From: UBA952 sp044361535
GTDB lineage: Bacteria > Bacteroidota > Bacteroidia > Flavobacteriales_D > Crocinitomicaceae
NCBI GenBank assembly: GCA_044361535.1
Contig: JBIKIQ010000010.1
Location: forward strand, 1 to 64,000
Direction: 5' to 3'
Length of the DNA stretch: 64,000 bases
A program made the position numbers and the translations under genes. The notes under the pieces were generated by a model that saw only the letters and a list, made by a program, of their open reading frames with translations, had not been told where the DNA came from and searched no databases. The stretch's first letter is position 1, and each line of letters starts with the position of its first letter. Positions 51,425 to 59,843 of this stretch are shown here, in pieces.

Positions 51425-52654
51425 ATGGGGGATTCCTTAAACAATTTAAAAGCTAAATTCAGCCTTGCCGATGCAGGACTTTCTTGGATTCTGTTTTTTT
51501 CAATTGTTTATCAAAAACTTGTTCCGATTGGTTTTGCATTGATGCTAATTTCTCTTCTTTTTAAGAGGCAAAGAATTATAAAAACTGATCTATTTTCCTT
51601 TTTTAGTAAAGGACCTGCAATCTGGTTTGTATGCTATTATCTCATGTTAGTTATAGGTTTACTATGGACCGAAAACTATTCCTTTGCCTTGTCAAAACTA
51701 GAGAATAAACTGGCTTTTGTTCTAATGCCGATACTTTTATTTTTTACAGTTCGTAATTGGGGAAATAAAGAATTGAAACAGCTTCTGATTTATTCACTAT
51801 TTTTTGCGCTCATAATGTATGAAGTTCTGGCTTTATGGCGTTTTAGTGTTCAAACAGAAAATTCTTGGCAATTTGAATTCTTAGCTTCTCGATTTTCTAT
51901 TTTTATGCATCGGAGCTACTTTGCATGCTATCTTGTAATTGGAATCATTCTATTGTTTGAGAATATTCGATTAACTATTTCTAATTCTACAATTGCTCTG
52001 ATTGTATTTTTTAGTCTTGGGGTAATACAGACTGAGTCGAAAGCAGGCATTCTTTGTTTGTTTTTGGTATTTGTTTTTCAGTTTTATTCCTTCTTGAAAT
52101 CAAAACATAAAAAGTTTAATTGGATATTGACATTTTCTATTTTTCTATTTTCCTCTATTTTGCTAACAAATAACCCAATTAAGTCTAGGTTTGAGACAAT
52201 GTGGGTTTCCGTTGGAAACATTCAAACTAAAAACAATATTTCAGTTGAGAGTAATGCTGCTCGAATAATTATGTGGAGTACTTCAATAGATGTATGGAAA
52301 GATAATTTGTTTTTAGGAACTGGAACTGGTGATTATGATGACGAACTAACTAATTTGAATATTAATTATAACAACCAAGGAGTTGCTAAAGAACGATTGA
52401 ATTCGCACAACCAATTTTTAAATACAGGAGTACAACTTGGCTTTCTTGGATTTTTTGTGTTACTGATGATTTTTGTTTCATCCATTTTCTTTGGTGCCAA
52501 AAGTTTATGGTTTTACTTGATTTTACTCGTGTTTAGTATCAATTTTATGGTAGAATCTTTTCTTGAAACACAAGCTGGTATCATTCTTTTTTGTACTTTA
52601 TTAATTTTATTCTTTTCTCCAAAAGGGGATGGTAAATTACCGATAACTGATTGA
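51425..52654 (+). CDS. O-antigen ligase/polymerase-like membrane protein (second in locus)
   Basis: 409 residues with about 11 membrane segments. Family signals are HRSYFACYLVIGIILL, GVIQTESKAGILCLFLVFVF and the large loop FLGTGTGDYDDELTNLN with NSHNQFLNTGVQLGFLG, the (N)SHNxFL motif common in WaaL/Wzy proteins. One of the two family members in this locus is probably the Wzy polymerase and the other a WaaL-type ligase. The HNQFL motif makes this the better ligase-family match, with low certainty. Confidence 0.8.
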   Translation: MGDSLNNLKAKFSLADAGLSWILFFSIVYQKLVPIGFALMLISLLFKRQRIIKTDLFSFFSKGPAIWFVCYYLMLVIGLLWTENYSFALSKLENKLAFVLMPILLFFTVRNWGNKELKQLLIYSLFFALIMYEVLALWRFSVQTENSWQFEFLASRFSIFMHRSYFACYLVIGIILLFENIRLTISNSTIALIVFFSLGVIQTESKAGILCLFLVFVFQFYSFLKSKHKKFNWILTFSIFLFSSILLTNNPIKSRFETMWVSVGNIQTKNNISVESNAARIIMWSTSIDVWKDNLFLGTGTGDYDDELTNLNINYNNQGVAKERLNSHNQFLNTGVQLGFLGFFVLLMIFVSSIFFGAKSLWFYLILLVFSINFMVESFLETQAGIILFCTLLILFFSPKGDGKLPITD

Positions 52655-52656
52655 AA

Positions 52657-53880
52657 ATGCGCATACTTTTTTTAACGCAATATTATCCACCTGAAATTGG
52701 AGCTCCTCAAAATAGATTGCACGAATTAGCGGTGCGATTAAAAGCAAATGGGGTGGATGTTGAGGTACTTACGGCTCTTCCAAATTATCCTAAAATGGAA
52801 GTACAAGAAGCGTATAAAAATGGAAAATTGCGAGAGGAAATCATTGACAATATTCCTGTTCATAGATCTTGGATATATGTTTCCAAATCAAAAGGAATCA
52901 TTTCTAGATTATTAAATTATTTTAGTTTCGTGTGGTCGTCCTATTGGCGTGGAAGAAAATTAGCTTCTTTTGATTATCTCTTAATTGAAAGTCCGCCACT
53001 TTTTTTAGGGTATTCAGCTATGAGATTGTCCAGAAAATTAAATGCAAAACTTATTTTTAACGTGAGTGACCTTTGGCCAGAAAGTGCCGAGAAATTGGGG
53101 ATAGTAACAAATCAGCGTTTATTGAGTTTAGCCTATAATTTAGAAGCGAAATGCTACAATAAATCAACACTAATTACTGGTCAAACACAAGGAATTGTGG
53201 ACGATATAAAACGACGTTTTCCAAATAAAAAAGTATATTGGTTACCAAATGGGGTAAATGTCAATTTCTACAATCCAGAACGTATTGAAGATTCTGATTT
53301 TCGTGCACGAAATAACTTTAAATCGACTGATCTTCTTCTTTTTTATGGTGGTATTTTAGGGTATGCACAGGGCTTGGAAATAATTTTGAAAGCTGCCAAA
53401 TTACTAGAAGATAAGCCAGAAGTTCAATTTATTATTCAAGGCTCTGGACCTGAAAAGGATAAATTAGTGAATCTTAAAGCTGAATTGAAAGTAACCAATG
53501 TTCATTTTTTTGATCCTGTGAGTAAATCTGAGATGCCTTCAATTGTAAAAGCAATTGATGTTGCTCTTGTTCCACTTAAGAATTTACCTCTATTTCAAGG
53601 AGCTATTCCTTCGAAAGTATTCGAAGCACTTGCCATGAAGAAACCTCTTTTGTTAGGAGTAGATGGAGAAGCTAGGCAACATTTTATAGAAAAAGCACAG
53701 GCAGGTTTGTTTTTTCTTCCTGAAAATGAAGAAGATTTAGTTAGACAAATACGACAAATTATTGAAAATCCGGCGAAATTAATTGACATGGGAAATAATG
53801 CTAGGAGCTATGTTTCAGCAAATTTTAATCGAGATAAAATTGCTTTGGATTTCTTAAAATTATTGGAAAACAATCTTTAG
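52657..53880 (+). CDS. Glycosyltransferase family 4, WbuB-like
   Basis: 407 residues starting RILFLTQYYPPEIGAPQNRL, the signature opening of WbuB/fucosaminyltransferase-like GT4 enzymes. It continues with VEVLTALPNYPKMEV, FNVSDLWPESAEKLG, WLPNGVNVNFYNP, FYGGILGYAQGLEIILKA and PLFQGAIPSKVFEALAMKKP. A TTG at 52651 (TTGA overlap) would add two residues; the ATG at 52657 is 2 nt after the upstream stop. In related loci this enzyme often adds an N-acetylated deoxyamino sugar; the substrate here is inferred only by resemblance. Confidence 0.87.
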   Translation: MRILFLTQYYPPEIGAPQNRLHELAVRLKANGVDVEVLTALPNYPKMEVQEAYKNGKLREEIIDNIPVHRSWIYVSKSKGIISRLLNYFSFVWSSYWRGRKLASFDYLLIESPPLFLGYSAMRLSRKLNAKLIFNVSDLWPESAEKLGIVTNQRLLSLAYNLEAKCYNKSTLITGQTQGIVDDIKRRFPNKKVYWLPNGVNVNFYNPERIEDSDFRARNNFKSTDLLLFYGGILGYAQGLEIILKAAKLLEDKPEVQFIIQGSGPEKDKLVNLKAELKVTNVHFFDPVSKSEMPSIVKAIDVALVPLKNLPLFQGAIPSKVFEALAMKKPLLLGVDGEARQHFIEKAQAGLFFLPENEEDLVRQIRQIIENPAKLIDMGNNARSYVSANFNRDKIALDFLKLLENNL

Positions 53881-53924
53881 GTTTACGCACATTTTAGTTT
53901 AATCATTTTGCTTATTTTTGTTTT

Positions 53925-55139
53925 ATGATACCATTTTCTCCCCCTCGTATTGATCAACGTGTAATTGATGAAGTGAATGCAGCTCTATTAAGCGGTTGGA
54001 TTACCACTGGGCCTCGCACCAAATTATTTGAAAAGAAAATAACTGAATATTGCGGTTGTAAAACGACGGTTGCAGTAAATTCTTGGACAATGGGAATGCA
54101 AGTTTTATTGAATTGGTGGGGAATAGGAGAAGGAGATGAGGTGATTTTACCAGCCTATACGTATTGCGCAAGTGCAAATGTGATTGTACACTCGGGAGCC
54201 AAACCAGTGATGGTTGACATTAATCAAGATGATTTCAATATCTCGTTAGATGCGATTCGCAAAGCGATTACTCCACGCACAAAAGCTATTATTGCTGTTG
54301 ATTTAGCAGGATTTCCATGTGATTACAATCAAATAAATGGATTGGTTAAAGAAGATTCTATCCAAGCTCTATTTCAACCAGCGAATGAGCTCCAACGTAA
54401 ATTAAACAGAATTCTAGTTATAAGTGATGCTGCTCATAGCTTTGGAGCAAAAATCGGAAGTAGGAAATCTGGATCATTGACAGATATTACTGCTTTTTCG
54501 TTTCATGCCGTAAAAAATTTAACCACGGCTGAGGGTGGAGCTTTGTGTTTCAATCTTCCTGAAGGATTTAACCACGATGAAATTTACACGCAATTCTGCA
54601 CCATGATTTTGCATGGCCAAAATAAAGATGCTTTAGCAAAAACTCAAAAAGGGAATTGGCGTTATGATGTTGTAGAACCTGGATTCAAGTGTAATATGAC
54701 GGATATCCAAGCAGCAATTGGCTTGGTTGAATTGGAAAGATACCAAGAAAATCTTGATCGAAGAAAGGAGATTTTTCGAATGTATGACAAAGCCTTTTCA
54801 GAATACAAGTGGGCGCTTACTCCTTTATATGTGGATGACATGAAAGTGAGCTCATACCATTTATACCAACTTAGAATAAATGGTGCTAATGAACAGCAAC
54901 GAGATGTAATCATGCAGGAAATTTTTAATCAGGATGTGTCTGTAAATGTTCATTTTTTACCTTTACCTACGCTTACTGCTTACAAAAAAAGGGGATATAA
55001 AATGGAGGATTATCCAGAAACTTGGAACAAATACCAAAATGAAATCTCCTTGCCTGTTTACTTCAATTTGACTGATGATCAAGTTCATACAGTGATTCAT
55101 TCTGTTATAAAAGCAGTTACATTGGTTTTAGGCGAATGA
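53925..55139 (+). CDS. DegT/DnrJ/EryC1/StrS sugar aminotransferase
   Basis: PLP enzyme that aminates nucleotide-linked ketosugars. 404 residues: IPFSPPRIDQRVIDEVNAAL, WITTGPRTKLFEKKI, VNSWTMGMQVLL, VILPAYTYCASANVIVHSGAKPV, then VISDAAHSFGA and FSFHAVKNLTTAEGGAL with the PLP Lys, and LPLPTLTAYKKRGY near the end. A 15-20 residue insertion (IQALFQPANELQRKLNRI) precedes the AAHSFGA strand. Together with the PglC-type transferase it suggests the first sugar of the repeat unit is an amino-deoxy sugar such as a bacillosamine-type compound (inference). Confidence 0.92.
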   Translation: MIPFSPPRIDQRVIDEVNAALLSGWITTGPRTKLFEKKITEYCGCKTTVAVNSWTMGMQVLLNWWGIGEGDEVILPAYTYCASANVIVHSGAKPVMVDINQDDFNISLDAIRKAITPRTKAIIAVDLAGFPCDYNQINGLVKEDSIQALFQPANELQRKLNRILVISDAAHSFGAKIGSRKSGSLTDITAFSFHAVKNLTTAEGGALCFNLPEGFNHDEIYTQFCTMILHGQNKDALAKTQKGNWRYDVVEPGFKCNMTDIQAAIGLVELERYQENLDRRKEIFRMYDKAFSEYKWALTPLYVDDMKVSSYHLYQLRINGANEQQRDVIMQEIFNQDVSVNVHFLPLPTLTAYKKRGYKMEDYPETWNKYQNEISLPVYFNLTDDQVHTVIHSVIKAVTLVLGE

Positions 55140-55729
55140 TAAAACGCATATTTGATATTCTTTTTTCAAGTGTAATCCTACTCTTTTTTTTACCTATTGG
55201 ATTAATAATAAGTTTGTTAATCATTCTAACTTCACCAGGAGGTGTTTTTTACAGACAAGAAAGAATTGGTAAGTCTGGAATTCCGTTTTTGATTATGAAG
55301 TTTCGATCTATGCGAACAGATTCTGATGTAAAAGGAAAACTAACTGTTGGAATGCGTGATCCAAGAATTACCTCAATTGGTTATTTTATTCGCAAATACA
55401 AATTGGATGAATTTCCACAGTTTATAAATGTGCTAAAAGGAGATATGAGTGTAGTTGGTCCTAGGCCAGAAGTACAAGAATATGTGGATCTATATAGCCA
55501 GGATCAACGCAAAGTGTTAGATGTAAAGCCAGGTATTACTGATTATGCTTCATTGTTTTATTTTAAAGAAAACGAATTACTCGCTCAATCCATAAATCCA
55601 CAAAAGACTTATATTGAAGAGATAATGCCAGCTAAATTGAAATTGAATGAAAAATACTTGGAAAATCCAACAGTTTTTCACGATTTAAAAATTATTTTTA
55701 AGACATTTGCTAAAATTTTAATAAAATAA
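55136..55729 (+). CDS. Initiating sugar-1-phosphate transferase (PglC-like, monotopic)
   Basis: 197 residues: one N-terminal membrane segment (IFDILFSSVILLFFLPIGLIISLLIIL) and the bacterial sugar transferase core: RIGKSGIPFLIMKFRSM, RKYKLDEFPQF with the catalytic Asp-Glu pair, MSVVGPRPEV and VKPGITDYASLF. The short length fits the PglC class of monotopic phosphoglycosyl transferases, which load a sugar phosphate onto undecaprenyl phosphate. It overlaps the aminotransferase by 4 nt. It is the last biosynthetic gene of the locus. Confidence 0.93.
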   Translation: MIKRIFDILFSSVILLFFLPIGLIISLLIILTSPGGVFYRQERIGKSGIPFLIMKFRSMRTDSDVKGKLTVGMRDPRITSIGYFIRKYKLDEFPQFINVLKGDMSVVGPRPEVQEYVDLYSQDQRKVLDVKPGITDYASLFYFKENELLAQSINPQKTYIEEIMPAKLKLNEKYLENPTVFHDLKIIFKTFAKILIK

Positions 55730-55742
55730 TAAAACTTCAATT

Positions 55743-57224
55743 ATGAAAACGTTTGTATATTTTGTGTTCATCTTGACATTGCCTTTAATTTCAACTGCTC
55801 AGAGTAATTTAACCATTTTTAATAATGGCGATTATACTTTTCATGTGATGTTGAATGGAATTAAGCAAAATCAATTTCCTCAAAAAAATGTTACGATTTC
55901 AAATATTAGTGCGGGTGGTCATGCTTTAAAAGTTGTTTTTGCAAACGGCGCAAGTGCTGACATTGATAAGAAATTGTATTTGGATGAGCCATCAGATATT
56001 CGAATGTCTATTGAATTTAAAAAAGGGAAAGGAAAACTAAAAGTTATTAGCTACGAGCCTACAAAAGGAATTCAAACAAATTCTCTTGCCTTTAGACCAA
56101 CTGATAATGCAGTTTATGGAGATGCTCAAGTGACGAATCAATCACAACAAAATAGTCAAACCCAAGGTAATATTCAAGGAACATTAAATTCAAACGCAAC
56201 AAACTCTTCAACTTTCAATGCTAACAGCAATGCTAATACAATTAGTAATTCAAATTCAACCACTTCTGTTACCACAACCACCACAAGTTCATCGTCTCAA
56301 ACTCCTACTAATGGAAATGTAAGTATGAACGTTGGAACAAATGGTATAAATTCAAATACATCAACACAAATGCCATCAAATGCTACTTTCAATGCAAATG
56401 TGGGTACTTCAGGCGTGAATACTTCTACGAATTCTACTTCAACTCAAACGCCAATTAATGGATCAGTTAACGTAAATATTGGAGCAACTGGCATGAACAC
56501 AACCACAACAACAAATCAAACTCCAACGAATGGTAATGTGAATATGAATGTTGGGACAACGGGAATGAATACAAATTCTACAAACGGTTCAGTAAACTTA
56601 AATGTAGGAACGAATGGCATGAACATGAATGTTATTGACCCAGTAACCGGTCAAGGGGTAAATATGAATGTGAATATGAATTTAAACGGGGGAACGAATA
56701 CAAATTCAAATATTCAATCCAATTCGTCTTCTACTGTCACAACAACATCAACAACGGTAACTACAACTGGTCAATCTAATCAAACTACTCTACCTTCTAG
56801 TCAAACTAATTCAAATTCAACCAATTGGAATTCCAATACGAATACAAACAATACAAATGGTACTAATTGGAATACTAATTCTAATTCGACAAATTCCACA
56901 ACCTCTCAGTTTAATTCCATGAAAGGTTCAGCACGAATTAATTGTACCAAAGTACTTTCAAATTTTGATTCCTATTTAAATGAAATTAAAGAATTGTCTT
57001 TTGAGTCAGATCAAGTTGAGGCTCTTGAAAAAGACCTTGAATTTACTTGTTTGACTTCAAATCAAGCGTATAAAATTGTAGAGGTTCTGACTTTTGAATC
57101 AAATCGTTTGGATATTGCAAAATATTTATCGGATAGAATGATAAACAGAGATAAAGCGGGTGATTTACTTCCACTTTTTACATTCGATTCAAACAAGCTT
57201 GAATACAAGGATTATATCAGATAA
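55743..57224 (+). CDS. Secreted DUF4476 protein with Asn/Thr/Ser-rich repeat region
   Basis: 493 residues: a signal peptide (KTFVYFVFILTLPLISTAQ), an N-terminal beta-rich domain of about 90 residues (LTIFNNGDYTFHVMLNGIKQ), then a low-complexity stretch of about 270 residues almost entirely Asn, Thr, Ser, Gly and Gln. The C-terminal DUF4476 domain (about 398-493) contains two FES/FDSN-type helical repeats (ALEKDLEFTC, VLTFESNRLDIAKYL, LFTFDSNKLEYKDY). DUF4476 is largely a Bacteroidota domain without known function. It starts 13 nt after the sugar transferase, so may be co-transcribed with the glycan locus. Probably periplasmic or surface exposed. Confidence 0.85.
   Translation: MKTFVYFVFILTLPLISTAQSNLTIFNNGDYTFHVMLNGIKQNQFPQKNVTISNISAGGHALKVVFANGASADIDKKLYLDEPSDIRMSIEFKKGKGKLKVISYEPTKGIQTNSLAFRPTDNAVYGDAQVTNQSQQNSQTQGNIQGTLNSNATNSSTFNANSNANTISNSNSTTSVTTTTTSSSSQTPTNGNVSMNVGTNGINSNTSTQMPSNATFNANVGTSGVNTSTNSTSTQTPINGSVNVNIGATGMNTTTTTNQTPTNGNVNMNVGTTGMNTNSTNGSVNLNVGTNGMNMNVIDPVTGQGVNMNVNMNLNGGTNTNSNIQSNSSSTVTTTSTTVTTTGQSNQTTLPSSQTNSNSTNWNSNTNTNNTNGTNWNTNSNSTNSTTSQFNSMKGSARINCTKVLSNFDSYLNEIKELSFESDQVEALEKDLEFTCLTSNQAYKIVEVLTFESNRLDIAKYLSDRMINRDKAGDLLPLFTFDSNKLEYKDYIR
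56300..56640 (+). repeat. Five degenerate 20-25 residue repeats in the Asn/Thr-rich region
   Basis: Each unit carries a core of the form N-x-N-(V/I)-G-(T/A)-(T/N/S)-G-(M/I/V)-N: SMNVGTNGIN, NANVGTSGVN, NVNIGATGMN, NMNVGTTGMN, NLNVGTNGMN. They are separated by Thr/Ser/Gln-rich spacers. At DNA level the units are similar but not identical. Confidence 0.75.
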
Positions 57225-57227
57225 TTC

Positions 57228-59648
57228 TTATCGCAACTGAGCATTTGTTTCTGCTTCAAGTGATTTTTTGATTTTGTCCATTATCTTGTCTACGGTATTA
57301 TCAGTTAAGGTAGATTCATTGTCTTGAAAATGGAAAGAGATAGCATAGGATTTTTTGCCTTCCTCTAAATTTTTACCTTCATAGACATCAAATAATTCAA
57401 CAGATTTCAAGAGCTTTTTCTCAACTTTTCTTGCTGATTGAGTAACCTGTTCGAAAGAAATTTCTTTGTTAAGTAGTAAAGAAAAATCACGACGAACTGC
57501 AAATGTTTTAGGTATTTCTTGGTACTTGATAGAATTTAGTTTTAAGCAATCAACAACAGTTTCCCATTGAATTATAGCTACGTAAACAGGTTGCTTTAAA
57601 TCAAATTGTTTAAGCAATTTTGAGGACAAAATACCAAGCTCAGCGACCAACTTTCCTTGAATTTTTAATGATTGACCTTCAGAATAATGATCAGAATTCA
57701 AAGAATCAAACGAGATATGTTTAATCAATCCTAGTCTTGTAAACAATGAATCTACATAGCCTTTTAGGGAGAAATAATCAACCTGCTCATTCCCAGAATT
57801 CCAGCGTTCGAGGTGCTTTCTTCCTGATATCGCTATAATTAATTGCTTTGATTCTGCATATCCAGTTTCAAGCTTTCCATAAATTTTACCAAACTCAAAT
57901 ACTTTCAAATTGCTTTGTTGCCTATTTTGGTTGTATTGCATATTTTCAAGAATTCCAAAAAGCAAGGATTTTCTCATTATTCCCAAATCTTGGCTAAGTG
58001 GATTCAAAATTGAAACTGAATTTGTACCAACATCATTTGAATCATAATAACTGCTCTTCGTTAATGAATTATTCATTACTTCAATAAAACCTTTATCAAC
58101 CAACAAATCAGCAATTGTATTGTGTATTTTTTCTAAATCTGGTTTTGGAAACGTGGTGATAGAAGTATTTAATTTTTCAGGGATTGGAACATTGTTAAAT
58201 CCATAAATCCGTAAAATTTCTTCAGAAATATCACATGCACGGGTAACATCCACCCTATAACTTGGAACCTTTAACAACCAATTTTCTTCATTTTTACCAA
58301 TCACTTGAATGTCTAATTCATTTAATAGTGATTCTGTTTCAGCTTCGGTTAAATTTATTCCTAATAATCGATTAGAATGAATGGTATTGAAAGGAACTTC
58401 CTTGGCTAGAGGTATTTTATTTTCTATTCGAATAGGATGCATTGATAGGGTTCCACCTGCTACTTCTTGAATAAGTAGCGCAGCTCTTTTTAATGCGAAT
58501 TCAACTAAATCAACGTCGATCCCTCGCTCAAATCTGAAACTTGAATCTGTATTTAACCCAAAAAAACGAGCTGTTTTACGTATGGAAATGGGATCGAAAT
58601 AAGCAGCCTCTAGAAATATAGATGAAGTTTCATTGTTAACTCCTGATTCAAAACCTCCGTAAACTCCAGCTATGCAAAGATCCTCAATGCCATTTGTTAT
58701 CATTAAATTAGAAGAATCAAGTGTTCTTTCTTGTCCATCCAACGTTGTAAATTTTGAACCTGAAGTTGCATTTTTAACAACAACTTTTCCGTTTAATTTT
58801 TGTGCATCAAATGCATGTAGAGGAGTACCCAATTCTCGCATGACAAAATTGGTTACGTCAACGATATTATTGATTGGAGATAGACCCACAGCCCGTAATT
58901 TGTTTTGAAGCCATGCGGGAGACGGTTTAACGGCAACATTTGATAAACTTACTCCACAATAAAGAGCACATGCCTCCGAATTTTCTACAGATATAGAAAT
59001 TGGTAATTCTTCACTTGTCACTGAAAACGATGAAATGTCAGGAAATTGAAGTACTAATTTAGCTTGTCGATGAAAATTCAAATAGGCTTTTAAATCTCTA
59101 GCAACACCAAGATGACCTAAAGCATCCGCTCGATTTGGTGTCAATCCAATTTCAATTTGGTAGTCGTTTTCCAATTGAAAATAGGCTGCAGCCGGGGTTC
59201 CGGGAATCGTATTTACATCTAGTACTAATATTCCATCGTGAGAAGTGCCAATTCCAAGTTCGTCCTCTGCACAAATCATTCCTTGAGATTCAATCCCTCT
59301 TATCTTTGATAGTTTTATTTTAAAAGCTTCCTCTGGTTTAGGATAAAGTGTACATCCAACAGTTGCCACAGGGACTTTTTGTCCTACTCCAATATTACTT
59401 GCTCCACAAACAATTTGCAAAACTTCTAACCCCACATTAACAGTCGTAACTTTTAACTTATCCGCATCAGGATGTTTTTCGCATGTCAAAACTTCACCAA
59501 TTAAAACTCCTTCCAATCCACCCTTAACGGCTTCTATTTTTTCTATGGCCTCAACTTCTAATCCAGTTTGCGTTAGAATTTCACCTATTTCTTCTGGTGA
59601 AAGAGAGGTATTAATATATGATTTAAGCCAGTTGTACGAGATTTTCAT
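57228..59648 (-). CDS. pheT: Phenylalanine--tRNA ligase beta subunit
   Basis: Beta subunit of the (alpha-beta)2 PheRS. 806 residues with all domains: N-terminal MKISYNWLKSYI, tRNA-binding OB domain (about 40-150, GEVLTCEKHPDADKLKV), B3/B4 editing domain, B5 (about 400-480), the catalytic-like core, and the C-terminal FDX-ACB anticodon-binding domain (RRDFSLLLNKEISFEQV). pheS is not adjacent, which is common in Bacteroidota. It converges on the DUF4476 gene with a 3-nt gap, so the two stops nearly touch. Confidence 0.97.
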   Translation of the reverse strand: MKISYNWLKSYINTSLSPEEIGEILTQTGLEVEAIEKIEAVKGGLEGVLIGEVLTCEKHPDADKLKVTTVNVGLEVLQIVCGASNIGVGQKVPVATVGCTLYPKPEEAFKIKLSKIRGIESQGMICAEDELGIGTSHDGILVLDVNTIPGTPAAAYFQLENDYQIEIGLTPNRADALGHLGVARDLKAYLNFHRQAKLVLQFPDISSFSVTSEELPISISVENSEACALYCGVSLSNVAVKPSPAWLQNKLRAVGLSPINNIVDVTNFVMRELGTPLHAFDAQKLNGKVVVKNATSGSKFTTLDGQERTLDSSNLMITNGIEDLCIAGVYGGFESGVNNETSSIFLEAAYFDPISIRKTARFFGLNTDSSFRFERGIDVDLVEFALKRAALLIQEVAGGTLSMHPIRIENKIPLAKEVPFNTIHSNRLLGINLTEAETESLLNELDIQVIGKNEENWLLKVPSYRVDVTRACDISEEILRIYGFNNVPIPEKLNTSITTFPKPDLEKIHNTIADLLVDKGFIEVMNNSLTKSSYYDSNDVGTNSVSILNPLSQDLGIMRKSLLFGILENMQYNQNRQQSNLKVFEFGKIYGKLETGYAESKQLIIAISGRKHLERWNSGNEQVDYFSLKGYVDSLFTRLGLIKHISFDSLNSDHYSEGQSLKIQGKLVAELGILSSKLLKQFDLKQPVYVAIIQWETVVDCLKLNSIKYQEIPKTFAVRRDFSLLLNKEISFEQVTQSARKVEKKLLKSVELFDVYEGKNLEEGKKSYAISFHFQDNESTLTDNTVDKIMDKIKKSLEAETNAQLR

Positions 59649-59665
59649 AAGAATAATTAGTAATG

Positions 59666-59673
59666 CAAAAATA
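59666..59673 (-). promoter_or_regulatory. TATTTTTG, candidate pheT -7 element
   Basis: Fits TAnnTTTG on the minus strand, 17 nt before the pheT ATG. No T-box or leader peptide could be recognised in 59649-59843. Confidence 0.4.
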
Positions 59674-59843
59674 AGGATTTATTGGTTAAACTAGACCTTA
59701 TTAATCGTTATGTTAGGCGTGTGAAATAGGATATTTCTTTACGTCAATTAAAGAACAAATTCGATATTGCCATTTTTGTTTTAATTTTACGAACTTTCAG
59801 GAAAAGGAGTATTCATTGAATTTCTATTAAAACTAAAAGTCTT

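Noticed and set aside
53913..53920. TATTTTTG as a promoter for the DegT aminotransferase
   Set aside because: It ends only 4 nt before the ATG, too close for the usual start-site distance unless the message is leaderless; read-through from the upstream glycosyltransferase is simpler.
56300..56640. Regular repeats considered as a CRISPR array
   Set aside because: Units are degenerate, keep one reading frame, and encode an Asn/Thr-rich linker inside a secreted protein; no cas genes are nearby.
59649..59843. Riboswitch, T-box or tRNA gene upstream of pheT
   Set aside because: No tRNA cloverleaf, T-box motif or stable stem could be recognised in this AT-rich gap.
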